From: Bacteroidales bacterium | GTDB lineage: Bacteria > Bacteroidota > Bacteroidia > Bacteroidales > WCHB1-69 | NCBI GenBank assembly: GCA_017549765.1 | Contig: JAFYNM010000027.1 | Location: 1-38,455, forward strand | DNA length: 38,455 bases | Direction: 5' to 3' | Shown: positions 31,721 to 38,455 of the stretch, piece by piece | How the letters are laid out: every line of letters starts with the position of its first letter | Position numbering within the stretch: the stretch's first letter is position 1 | The notes under the pieces: model-generated | Told to the model about the DNA's origin: nothing | The model's input: the letters and a program-made list of their open reading frames with translations, nothing else | The model's database searches: none | Position numbers and translations under genes: made by a program

Positions 31721-32045
31721 ACTTGTGATATTTTCTTGTTAGTTTCAGACTTTTTTCTTGTATTTTGAATTGGAATTTATATATCGTTGTTGTTCATTCT
31801 TATTTCCTCTTCTCTTGATAGAAAAGTTACAAAAGATCAAGTCGACATGAAAGCCGCCCGCGTGCTCTATGGGGAAGTGTTTCGGAGAAACACTATTTCG
31901 GTAACCCCACACGAGCGACGAAGGAGCGTAGTGTGGGGTGTGGCATGTGCGCGGGATGAGACTCGCGGCGCGGGGAACACCAGCCATGATGCACGTGACG
32001 TGCCCGCCGCGAAAGGGAAGTGTGTGCCATCATGTCTATAATCAC
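31721..32045. other. Intergenic region without a recognised gene
   Basis: The stretch holds AT-rich DNA to about 31840, then G+C-rich DNA with two hairpins: AGTGTTT-CGGAG-AAACACT (31876-31894) and CCCCACAC...GTGTGGGG (31905-31938). An 84-codon open frame on the plus strand (31787-32041) crosses both hairpins and has no protein-like pattern; I do not call it a gene. Confidence 0.5.
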
Positions 32046-32052
32046 CACAAAA

Positions 32053-32076
32053 AAAGCCCCGCTTGCGCAGGGCTTT
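32053..32076 (-). terminator. Intrinsic terminator of the GlsB-like gene
   Basis: AAAGCCC (32053-32059) and GGGCTTT (32070-32076) form a stem; on the minus strand the second arm runs into seven or more T residues (forward A-run 32049-32055), the classic terminator layout, 20 bases after the stop. Confidence 0.8.
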
Positions 32077-32096
32077 CGTCGGTGAATCTCTTCTCC

Positions 32097-32348
32097 TTAT
32101 TTCTTCTTGAACAAGGAGATGATGAATAACAGCACCACGGCGCCGATGACGGCTACGATGAGCTCCCACAGGAGGCCGCCTTTCTGAATGCCGACCAGAC
32201 TCATGAGCCAGCCGCCCAGAAAACCGCCGATAACACCGATGATGATGTTCCAAAGGAGGCCGAAACCGCCACCTTTCATCAATACGCCAGCCAACCAGCC
32301 AGCCACTGCTCCAATGAGGAGGAAGAGTAATAAGCTTGTAAGTGTCAT
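32097..32348 (-). CDS. GlsB/YeaQ/YmgE-family stress membrane protein
   Basis: 83 residues with three membrane helices: LLLFLLIGAVAGWLAGVLMKGGG, LWNIIIGVIGGFLGGWLMSL and LLWELIVAVIGAVVLLFIISL. The GAVAGWLAG and GVIGGFLGGWL glycine-rich helices are hallmarks of the family (transglycosylase-associated protein-like). Inner membrane; linked to general stress in other bacteria, precise role unknown. Single gene with a strong terminator; no clear TAnnTTTG was found upstream. Confidence 0.92.
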   Translation of the reverse strand: MTLTSLLLFLLIGAVAGWLAGVLMKGGGFGLLWNIIIGVIGGFLGGWLMSLVGIQKGGLLWELIVAVIGAVVLLFIISLFKKK

Positions 32349-32390
32349 AATTTTAAGGTTTTAGTGAATAAAAAAAGGGGGTGATGATAG

Positions 32391-32425
32391 TTGTCAGTTG
32401 TCAGTTGTCAGTTGTCAGTTGTCAG
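32391..32425. repeat. Five tandem copies of TTGTCAG
   Basis: Five exact 7-base units, followed by TTAGAAGTTAGGAGTTAGAAGTTAGG-type words and then by TAATGGCCAATAG/TTAATAGCC words up to the next gene. Part of the window-wide family of short-word intergenic repeats. Confidence 0.85.
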
Positions 32426-32490
32426 TTAGAAGTTAGGAGTTAGAAGTTAGGAGCTAATGGCCAATAGTTAATAGCCAATAGCCGTCTCTC

Positions 32491-35400
32491 CTACTTGAAC
32501 GCGTTCTCGCTCAGGCCTTTGCCGCTGAGGGCGAGGTCTTTCATGTAGCCGGGCACCTCCTTGCCGAGGTACTTGTCCACATAGATCTTGGCCAGGTACT
32601 GTCCGAGCATGAAGCCGTGGCCGCGCAGACCGGTGAGCATACCCACCTCGGGATCGACGATGTAGCGCGGCTCCATGTAGTAGCCGGCCCATACGGCGTG
32701 GAAGCCCACGGAGGCCAACTCCGGGATCCAGTCGGCGAACACCTCGCTGCAGATCTGCAGGAACTCCTTGCTGTTGTACTTGAGGTTCTGGCGCGCCTCG
32801 AAGGCGTCACAGTCGGGCGATGCGCAGCCGATGATCTGGCCGGTGTGCAGGAACTGCTGGCCATACACGGCGCTGAAGCCTTTGTAGTGACGGCGGTCGA
32901 TGATCATGTCCAGCGAGTCGCCGCCCTTGCCTAAGTTGGGCAGTCTCCGGGTGATGAAGGCCTGGTGCTTGACGGGGTACAGCTGCGTGTCGATGCCGAG
33001 CATGTCGGTGAACTTCTCGGCACCCCAGCCCAGCGCGTTGACGAAGTGGTTGCAGGTGAACTCCACGAACTTCTTGTCGTGGGTGCGCACGAGGGCCACG
33101 AACTTGCCGCCGGCCTTGTGCACCTCGAGCAGCTCGCAGTCTTCCATCAGCGTGCCGCCCTTCTCGACGGCGAGGCCGCGGATGTAGTCGATGGTGCGGC
33201 CCGGCGTGGCCTGCCAGCAGTCGTTGGAGATGAGGGCGTGGCTATAGACGTTGCTCTCCATGTTCCACATCGGGGAGATCTCGTTGCGGAAGTCTTTCTT
33301 GTCGATCATGTAGGCGTCAGACCAGGCACGGGAGGCGTCCAAGGCTTTGTAGGTGGCCTCGTCGTGAACCAGGTTGACATATCTCGTCATCTTGAGGTCG
33401 ATGTTGTGCACCTTCTGTATCTCCTTGAAGATCTCCAGGTTATGGTTGGCGATGTCGGAGATGTCGGGGTTGGAGAAGGCGGGTCTGCCGCCGCCGATGC
33501 AGCGCCAGGAGGAGCCGTGGTCGTAGTTGATGAGCACGGGCTTCATGCCAGCCTCGGCGAAGTAGCGGAAGGCGCCGCTGCCCGCGATGCCGCCGCCGGC
33601 GATGAGCACCTCCGTCTCCTCTCTCCGCACGTCGTTGCCCGTCTGGAACATGAAGACCTCCTTGGCGTTGGGGTTATAGACATCGCCCAGGCATACTTGG
33701 TTGGCCAGCGGGGCGCGCGGGGAGGAGTCGCCCACCAGCTCGATGCCGTGGGCGCGCAGGATCTGTCGGGCGCGCGACACACAACGCTTGCCACGACACG
33801 GACCCATACCCATGCGCGTGATGTGCTTCAGCTCATCTACCGATATATATTTGCGGTCGCCGATGGCCTTGAGGATGGTGTCCAAATCGACATCCTCGCA
33901 GTGGCAGACGTAGGTCTTGCCGGTCACCTCCTGCAGAGGCTTCATCTCCAATGGCTTCGGATAGCGCTCTTTGAGGATGAAGCCGCGGGCTGCGATGAGC
34001 TGCTCACCGCTGATGTCGGTGGCCTTGACGCGTACCACATCGGTCTTGTTGCTCTTCTTCAGCACCTTCTCGATGACGCCCTCGCCCACAGGCTTGCCGT
34101 TGTTGTCGATGAGGAAGACGTCGGCACCCTCCGTGACTTCGTATTCCACGGGCAGGAAGAGCGCGTTCTTGTTGAGGTCGTAGCCGAAGATGGCCAGACC
34201 CGGACAGTGGTTGACGCACTGCATACAGCCGATACACTTGCTGTAATCGACCGTCGGGGTGGTGTTGGTGCTCTGTTTGGTGATGGCGCCCTGCGGACAG
34301 GAGAAGGAGCAGGGGTTGCAGGCGAAGCCGTAGAGACAGTCGAGCTGCACGAACGGCTTGGCGAACATACGCTCTTTGTCGGGCAGGTTGGGTTTCTCGA
34401 GCACTCTGACGGGGTGCTGCTGGGAGTCGATATACTGTCTGGAGATCTCCAGATATTCGTCGTAGTTGAAGCGGATGCCGAGGTTCTGGGCCACCTCGTA
34501 GGCGGCCTGTTTGCCACGGAGCACGGCGCTGGTGCCCTCGCCGATACGGACGGCGTCGCCGCAGCCGTAGGTGTTGAGACCGAAGACCTGCTTGCCCTTG
34601 GTGAGCAGCTGGTCGTCAGGGGTCAGGCCGGTACAGATGTTGATGATGTCGATGTCGTCGATGATCTTCTCGGTGCCCGGGATGGGCTTGAAGTTCTGGC
34701 ATTCGGCGATGACGGCGCCGGTGATGCCGGTGTAGTCGTCGTTGGGGATGGCCTTCAGCAGGATATGGGAGGTCATGATGGGGATGCCTAAACGGCGCAC
34801 GCGGTTGGCCTGTACAGGGAAGCCGCCCTCGTGGTCCATGCCCTCGATGATGGCTTTGATGGTGGCGCCTGCCTGCATGCCCTGGTAGGAGGTCAGGTAG
34901 CCGATGTTGCCGGCACCGATGGTGAGCACCTTCTTGCCCAGCAGGGTGTGCTCCTGGTTCATCATCTTCTGGAAGACGGCCGCGGTATAGACGCCGGGCA
35001 CGTCGTCGTTCTCAAAGACCGGCATGAAAGGTACGGCACCCGTGGCCACTACCAGATGCTCGGCATCCACGTAGTTGACCTCTTGGTTGACGATGTTCTT
35101 GATGGCGATGCGCTTGCCCTCGAGGATGTCCCATACCGTATTGTTGAGCAGGATGCCGTCGTGGTTGTCGCCCGCCAGCGTCTTGGCGATGTCGAAGCCA
35201 CGCATGCCGCCGAACTTCTGCTCTTTCTCAAAGAAGAAGAACTGGTGGGTCTGCATGTTGAACTGTCCGCCGATATGGGCGTTGTTGTCGATGACCAAGT
35301 TGGGGATGCCCATGGCGTTGAGCTGTTCTCGGCAGGCCAGGCCGGCGGGACCGGCGCCGATGATGGCCACGGTGGTCTTGTATATCTTTACCTCCTGTTG

Positions 35401-35715
35401 CGGGTTGGGGTCCGCCACGGGGTAGTTGTCTTTGGGAATCTCACACACCTCCTTGACATTGTCCACCAAGGTGATGCAGATACGGCGGATCTTGCCGTCC
35501 ACCAGCATCTCGCAGGCGCCGCACTTGCCGATGCCGCACTCTAAGCTGCGGTTGCGGCCGTCCAAGCTGTGGCTGTGGATGGGGAAGCCGGCCTGATGCA
35601 GAGCTGCGGCGATGGTCTTGCCGCGCTGCCCGCGAATCTTCTGTCCGTTATACAGAAATTCTACCACATCCTCTTGCGGAATGTCTAAGATAGGGTGCTT
35701 TTCAATGCGATACAT
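32491..35715 (-). CDS. Fused iron-sulfur/FAD amine-type dehydrogenase (HcnA-HcnB-HcnC-like fusion)
   Basis: 1074 residues joining parts that are separate subunits in hydrogen cyanide synthase, opine and proline dehydrogenase complexes. In order: a 2Fe-2S domain with C60, C65, C68 and C80 (ECGIGKCGACEM); an FAD/NAD-type oxidoreductase with VAIIGAGPAGLACRE (116-130) and a second nucleotide site VLTIGAGNIGYL near 267; a ferredoxin-like cluster domain (CNPCSFSCPQGA, then CIGCMQCVNHCP, about 470-515); a BFD-type 2Fe-2S segment (YVCHCEDVD ... GPCRGKRC, about 610-655); and a C-terminal DAO-type FAD domain (VLIAGGGIAGSGAFRYF near 690). It probably oxidises an amino or imino acid and passes electrons internally. 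The substrate is unknown. Confidence 0.85.
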   Translation of the reverse strand: MYRIEKHPILDIPQEDVVEFLYNGQKIRGQRGKTIAAALHQAGFPIHSHSLDGRNRSLECGIGKCGACEMLVDGKIRRICITLVDNVKEVCEIPKDNYPVADPNPQQEVKIYKTTVAIIGAGPAGLACREQLNAMGIPNLVIDNNAHIGGQFNMQTHQFFFFEKEQKFGGMRGFDIAKTLAGDNHDGILLNNTVWDILEGKRIAIKNIVNQEVNYVDAEHLVVATGAVPFMPVFENDDVPGVYTAAVFQKMMNQEHTLLGKKVLTIGAGNIGYLTSYQGMQAGATIKAIIEGMDHEGGFPVQANRVRRLGIPIMTSHILLKAIPNDDYTGITGAVIAECQNFKPIPGTEKIIDDIDIINICTGLTPDDQLLTKGKQVFGLNTYGCGDAVRIGEGTSAVLRGKQAAYEVAQNLGIRFNYDEYLEISRQYIDSQQHPVRVLEKPNLPDKERMFAKPFVQLDCLYGFACNPCSFSCPQGAITKQSTNTTPTVDYSKCIGCMQCVNHCPGLAIFGYDLNKNALFLPVEYEVTEGADVFLIDNNGKPVGEGVIEKVLKKSNKTDVVRVKATDISGEQLIAARGFILKERYPKPLEMKPLQEVTGKTYVCHCEDVDLDTILKAIGDRKYISVDELKHITRMGMGPCRGKRCVSRARQILRAHGIELVGDSSPRAPLANQVCLGDVYNPNAKEVFMFQTGNDVRREETEVLIAGGGIAGSGAFRYFAEAGMKPVLINYDHGSSWRCIGGGRPAFSNPDISDIANHNLEIFKEIQKVHNIDLKMTRYVNLVHDEATYKALDASRAWSDAYMIDKKDFRNEISPMWNMESNVYSHALISNDCWQATPGRTIDYIRGLAVEKGGTLMEDCELLEVHKAGGKFVALVRTHDKKFVEFTCNHFVNALGWGAEKFTDMLGIDTQLYPVKHQAFITRRLPNLGKGGDSLDMIIDRRHYKGFSAVYGQQFLHTGQIIGCASPDCDAFEARQNLKYNSKEFLQICSEVFADWIPELASVGFHAVWAGYYMEPRYIVDPEVGMLTGLRGHGFMLGQYLAKIYVDKYLGKEVPGYMKDLALSGKGLSENAFK

Positions 35716-35798
35716 AGTAGTTGTTTTTTTAAGATCTAATAAGGTTTGTCCATGACGGGGATGCTTTCGCAGCCTCTTCTTTTTTTGAAATTAAGCCG

Positions 35799-35806
35799 CA
35801 AAAATA
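35799..35806 (-). promoter_or_regulatory. -7 box of the fused oxidoreductase
   Basis: TATTTTTG on the minus strand, followed by CGGC, giving a leader of about 80 bases before ATG 35715. Confidence 0.55.
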
Positions 35807-35889
35807 AAAAATAATTCGGTATGAAATGACGGGCGATGATGAAAAAAACGCACCCCACAACCTAACTCAAAACTGCTAACTGCTAACTC

Positions 35890-37188
35890 CTAAATAACTC
35901 TCACGTATTTCTTCTCACACAGGAACATCAGTCCTCCGCGGAAACAGAGGAAGGCGATAAAGGCGCACCAGAGGCCGTGGTTCTGCCAGATGGGCTGCAG
36001 GAGGTAGTAGAGCAGGAAGAAGACGGCGGTGGCGACGAACATGATGTTGCGCATCCCCTTGGAGGCAGTGGCGCCGATGTAGATGCCGTCGTAGATGAAG
36101 GCCGCGAAGCCGGTGAAGGGCACCAGCACCGTCCAGACGATAAATTGCATGGCGAGGTCGATGACGGCCTTGTTGTTGGTGAGGATGCTGAGCAGCTGGC
36201 GGCCCAGCAGACCGTAGATGGCGGTGAAGATCAGGGAGAGCCCGATGCCCCAGTGGAGGAGCTTGCGCACGACCTGCCGCAGGGTCTCCTCGTCGCGGGC
36301 ACCGATGAAGCGGCCCACCAAGGACTCGCCGGCGTAGGCGAAGCCGTCCATGATATACGAAAGCAGGGTGAACAGCTGCAAGAGCAGCGTGTTGGCCGCC
36401 AGGATCTCGTCGCCCATATCGGCGGAGATGTAGGGGATGAAAGTGAAGACGGCGATGAGGCAGAGGGAGCGGAGGAAGATGTCGGCGTTGACCTTGAAGA
36501 AGCGGATCATTTTGTGCCACTGGATGCTCTCTCGCAGGCGTATGTGCTCGCGCAGGTGGCCGTACTGGAGGAACCAGATGATGACGGCGGCGGTGAGACC
36601 GCTGTACTGCGCGATGACGGTGCCCCAGGCGATGCCCTCGATGCCAAAGTGGAATACGAAGACAAAGACCAGGCTGCAGATGATGTTGACGATGTTGAGG
36701 GCGATGGCGATCCACATGGGCGTCTTGGCGTTCTGCATCCCGATGAACCAGCCCTTGAGGACGTACAGCCCCAGGTTGGCGGGCGCCGCCCAGATGCGGA
36801 TGAAGAAGTAGGTGAGCGCCATCTCGATGGTCTCGGGACTGCTGTGGATCCAGCGCTTGCAGAGGAGACCGATGGGATACTGAAGCAACAGGAGGGTGGC
36901 GGCCACCGCACCCGCGATGACGAGTCCCTGCAGCAACACGTTGAGGTACTCCTGCCGGTCTTCCGCGCCGTAGGCTTGGGCGGTGAGACCGCTAGTGCCC
37001 ATCCGCAGGAAGCCGAAGTTCCAGTAGATGAGGTTGAAGATCATCGTGCCCAAGGCGATGGCCGCGATGCCGCGCGCGTCACCGATGTGGCCGATGATGG
37101 CCACGTCCACCATGCCCAATAGGGGGACGGTAATGTTGGTGATGATGCTCGGAATCGCTAAACGCAGGATCTCCTTGTTGAGATTCAT
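35890..37188 (-). CDS. MATE-family efflux transporter (DinF-like)
   Basis: 432 residues, about twelve membrane helices in two homologous halves. N-terminal LAIPSIITNITVPLLGMVDVAIIGHIG and RMGTSGLTAQAYGAED are typical of the DinF branch of MATE transporters, which export cationic drugs or metabolites in exchange for Na+ or H+. The charged membrane residue D28 of helix 1 is kept. It starts 3 bases after the stop of the lipoprotein gene, so the two form an operon driven from 37634. The gene is G+C-rich and ordinary in composition. Confidence 0.92.
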   Translation of the reverse strand: MNLNKEILRLAIPSIITNITVPLLGMVDVAIIGHIGDARGIAAIALGTMIFNLIYWNFGFLRMGTSGLTAQAYGAEDRQEYLNVLLQGLVIAGAVAATLLLLQYPIGLLCKRWIHSSPETIEMALTYFFIRIWAAPANLGLYVLKGWFIGMQNAKTPMWIAIALNIVNIICSLVFVFVFHFGIEGIAWGTVIAQYSGLTAAVIIWFLQYGHLREHIRLRESIQWHKMIRFFKVNADIFLRSLCLIAVFTFIPYISADMGDEILAANTLLLQLFTLLSYIMDGFAYAGESLVGRFIGARDEETLRQVVRKLLHWGIGLSLIFTAIYGLLGRQLLSILTNNKAVIDLAMQFIVWTVLVPFTGFAAFIYDGIYIGATASKGMRNIMFVATAVFFLLYYLLQPIWQNHGLWCAFIAFLCFRGGLMFLCEKKYVRVI

Positions 37189-37191
37189 AGG

Positions 37192-37569
37192 CTAGTATTC
37201 CCGGATGAAAGGATTGACATACCACGTGCCGTCGCGCTTGTCCATGAAGACCGGCACATCCAACTCGCGGATGTTGTTGTTGCGCGTCAGGTTGACGATG
37301 ATGATGGCGTGTTCTTTGTCGGCCAGCAGACTGTCTCCGGTGATCTCATGGGAGCGGATGTTGGTGCCGAAATACTCCAGCATGGCGTTGATGGCCATCT
37401 CTTGGGAGTCGGCATCCTTTGAAAGGCCGCAATAGACAGAGGCGCGCTCGTAGTCCTGTTTCTCTAAGCAGGAGAGGAATTTGTCCGCCGTTTTTCTGCT
37501 CCCGGAGCCGCAAGAGGTGCAGAAACATAACAGCGAAAGGAGCCAGATGAATATAGTTATTTTTTTCAT
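37192..37569 (-). CDS. Small lipoprotein upstream of MATE transporter
   Basis: 125 residues. Lipoprotein signal MKKITIFIWLLSLLCFCTSC; the lipobox cysteine is C20 or C17. The mature part resembles NTF2-like/DUF4878 lipoproteins: TADKFLSCLEKQDYERASVY, then NIRSHEITGDSLLADKEHAIIIVNLT and GTWYVNPFI. ATG 37569 is selected because the -7 box at 37634-37627 precedes it; the frame stays open back to 37629. Likely attached to the periplasmic face of a membrane; no known link to transport beyond the operon. Confidence 0.8.
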   Translation of the reverse strand: MKKITIFIWLLSLLCFCTSCGSGSRKTADKFLSCLEKQDYERASVYCGLSKDADSQEMAINAMLEYFGTNIRSHEITGDSLLADKEHAIIIVNLTRNNNIRELDVPVFMDKRDGTWYVNPFIREY

Positions 37570-37626
37570 AATCAATAAGATATTGGTTGGCAGTATGACG
37601 TACCTGCCTCGGTTGAAAAGAAGCGG

Positions 37627-37634
37627 CAAAAATA
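37627..37634 (-). promoter_or_regulatory. -7 box of the lipoprotein-MATE operon
   Basis: TATTTTTG on the minus strand followed by CCGC, 57 bases before ATG 37569. Confidence 0.6.
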
Positions 37635-37744
37635 ATATTTTTAGGGCAAAACTCTATCCTTGGTTTGCTTTTTTTCGGGATATTGTGAGAGCGAGGGCGA
37701 AGTGAAGAGCGCGTGAGGGTTTTGACAAAGCGACATGCCTTATG

Positions 37745-38194
37745 CTAGTCCATTAAAAAAGTGCTTTCATCGATCTTGATCCCATTCTCTTGAAGGAACT
37801 TCCGGTATTCTTCCTCGAAGGTTTTGGTGTGATGATGGCTCTTTTGGTTGCGGATATAGTTGGCAATCATGTCTTTGTCGCGTATGGAATAAGAAAATGC
37901 GGCAAATTCTTTAGACCAATGGACAAATGCCGGGAAATGAGGATTCTTCTTTAACCAGCCGCTGGAGATAGCCTTCAACTCTTGAACGAATTTGGATAAT
38001 GCCAGCGAGGGCGGTATTCCAACGAGCAGATGAACATGGTCAGGCATACCCCCGATTCTATAAACTTTCACTTCGCGGTTCGCGCAGATTTCCATCATGA
38101 ACATGTGCAGCTCACGCTCGTGGTTTTCAAAAATGGTCAGCTGCCTTTTGTAAGTGATGATGACAATGTGGTACAGTAGTTTTGTGTAGCTCAT
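37745..38194 (-). CDS. tnpA: IS200/IS605-type Y1 transposase (or REP-associated RAYT relative)
   Basis: 149 residues, full length for Y1 single-strand transposases. The HUH pair H53-x-H55 lies in MPDHVHLLVGI, and the nucleophile Y113 is in IANYIRNQKSHH with Q117. It cuts and rejoins single-stranded DNA at hairpin ends. No TnpB/IscB gene is next to it inside the window, and I could not define subterminal hairpins with confidence, so it may be a lone IS200 or a domesticated copy acting on REP-like palindromes such as those at 17709 and 18798. The -7 box is at 38228-38221. Confidence 0.9.
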   Translation of the reverse strand: MSYTKLLYHIVIITYKRQLTIFENHERELHMFMMEICANREVKVYRIGGMPDHVHLLVGIPPSLALSKFVQELKAISSGWLKKNPHFPAFVHWSKEFAAFSYSIRDKDMIANYIRNQKSHHHTKTFEEEYRKFLQENGIKIDESTFLMD

Positions 38195-38220
38195 AATAGT
38201 AGGTTGATAGTTTTGTCCTG

Positions 38221-38228
38221 CAAAGATA
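38221..38228 (-). promoter_or_regulatory. -7 box of the Y1 transposase
   Basis: TATCTTTG on the minus strand, followed by CAGG, 26 bases before ATG 38194. Confidence 0.6.
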
Positions 38229-38455
38229 TATTAAAACGACAACGATGTCAATCTTTTTGTGAAAATATTAATATCCTGATAATTCGATTGTTATAAAAAT
38301 TTTATTAACTAATTTTGTAATGTTTGTAAATTTTATAAAAATTTTTCGCTAGTATTTGTGCTTTTCCTTGTAAAATGAGTGTGGGTGGGTTGTGCCTGAA
38401 GGAAAAAATCTGTCGAAGGCTGAGTGTGGGGGTGGCGAAGGGAGGGGGGAGGGGG
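38229..38455. other. AT-rich non-coding end of window
   Basis: No gene seen. TTATAAAAATTTT occurs twice (38291-38303 and 38333-38345), and the last 60 bases are G-rich with GGGAGGGGGG-type runs. The left or right end of the IS200-like element may lie here. Confidence 0.4.

Noticed and set aside
31787-32041. 84-codon plus-strand frame between the Nudix regulator and GlsB
   Set aside because: Crosses two hairpins, no family pattern, no promoter; treated as non-coding.
32391-32425. CRISPR-like array
   Set aside because: Units are 7 bases, directly adjacent, without spacers or cas genes.
32965-34791. 608-codon plus-strand frame opposite the fused oxidoreductase
   Set aside because: It is a shadow of a gene with five recognisable redox domains; its sequence is repetitive in Val, Asp, Gly and His.
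35977-37122. 381-codon plus-strand frame opposite the MATE transporter
   Set aside because: Extremely acidic low-complexity translation; the minus strand encodes an intact MATE protein.

Overview
The window is chromosomal DNA of a Bacteroidota bacterium, most likely a Bacteroidales species. Most promoters carry the Bacteroidota -7 box TAnnTTTG, in several cases with TTG exactly 20 bases upstream. Shine-Dalgarno sites are absent. One protein ends in a type IX secretion sorting domain, and there are Fibrobacter-type paralogous domains, BspA-like leucine-rich segments, ORF6N and RhuM proteins and GH20 hexosaminidases. No rRNA, tRNA or CRISPR array was seen.

Positions 1 to about 14.1 kb form an accessory gene-cassette array. 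Three cassettes occur twice: an unrecognised 213-residue protein (partial at 1-374, whole at 7609-8250), a DEDDh exonuclease (465-959, 12320-12814) and a 71-72-residue acidic protein (3100-3315, 11164-11382). Six genes start just after copies of a 36-38 bp promoter element whose spacer is largely a palindrome (1894, 7545, 8256, 8971, 10268, 11083); half of another copy is at 12284. Three array proteins look like cut-down copies of core chromosome enzymes with damaged active sites: a ParE/GyrB ATPase half without TOPRIM, a DnaE PHP domain alone, and an FtsK motor without membrane or gamma domains. A four-gene nuclease-like operon (3392-6178), an ADP-ribosylglycohydrolase, two stand-alone ATPases and a frameshifted ORF6N gene complete the array. 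I read it as a conflict, decoy or immunity island under shared control. That reading is inference; the repeats and active-site changes are visible in the sequence.

14.1-25.7 kb is more ordinary: a secreted DRWG-repeat protein, a T9SS-exported M1 peptidase, a nitroreductase, two tandem RhuM-like proteins with PLD-like C-termini that share almost identical 3' ends, AMP nucleosidase overlapping a large GH20 hexosaminidase, two small membrane proteins and a FISUMP-domain protein.

25.7-38.5 kb lies mostly on the minus strand: TerC followed by a GH20 lipoprotein, a plus-strand lipoprotein, a NrtR-like Nudix regulator followed by a vWA/macro-like fusion (an ADP-ribose theme, with two 19-bp operators), a GlsB/YeaQ membrane protein, a 1074-residue fusion resembling HcnA+HcnB+HcnC, a lipoprotein/MATE pair and an IS200/IS605-type Y1 transposase. 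Intergenic spaces carry many short-word repeats and a duplicated REP-like hairpin unit.
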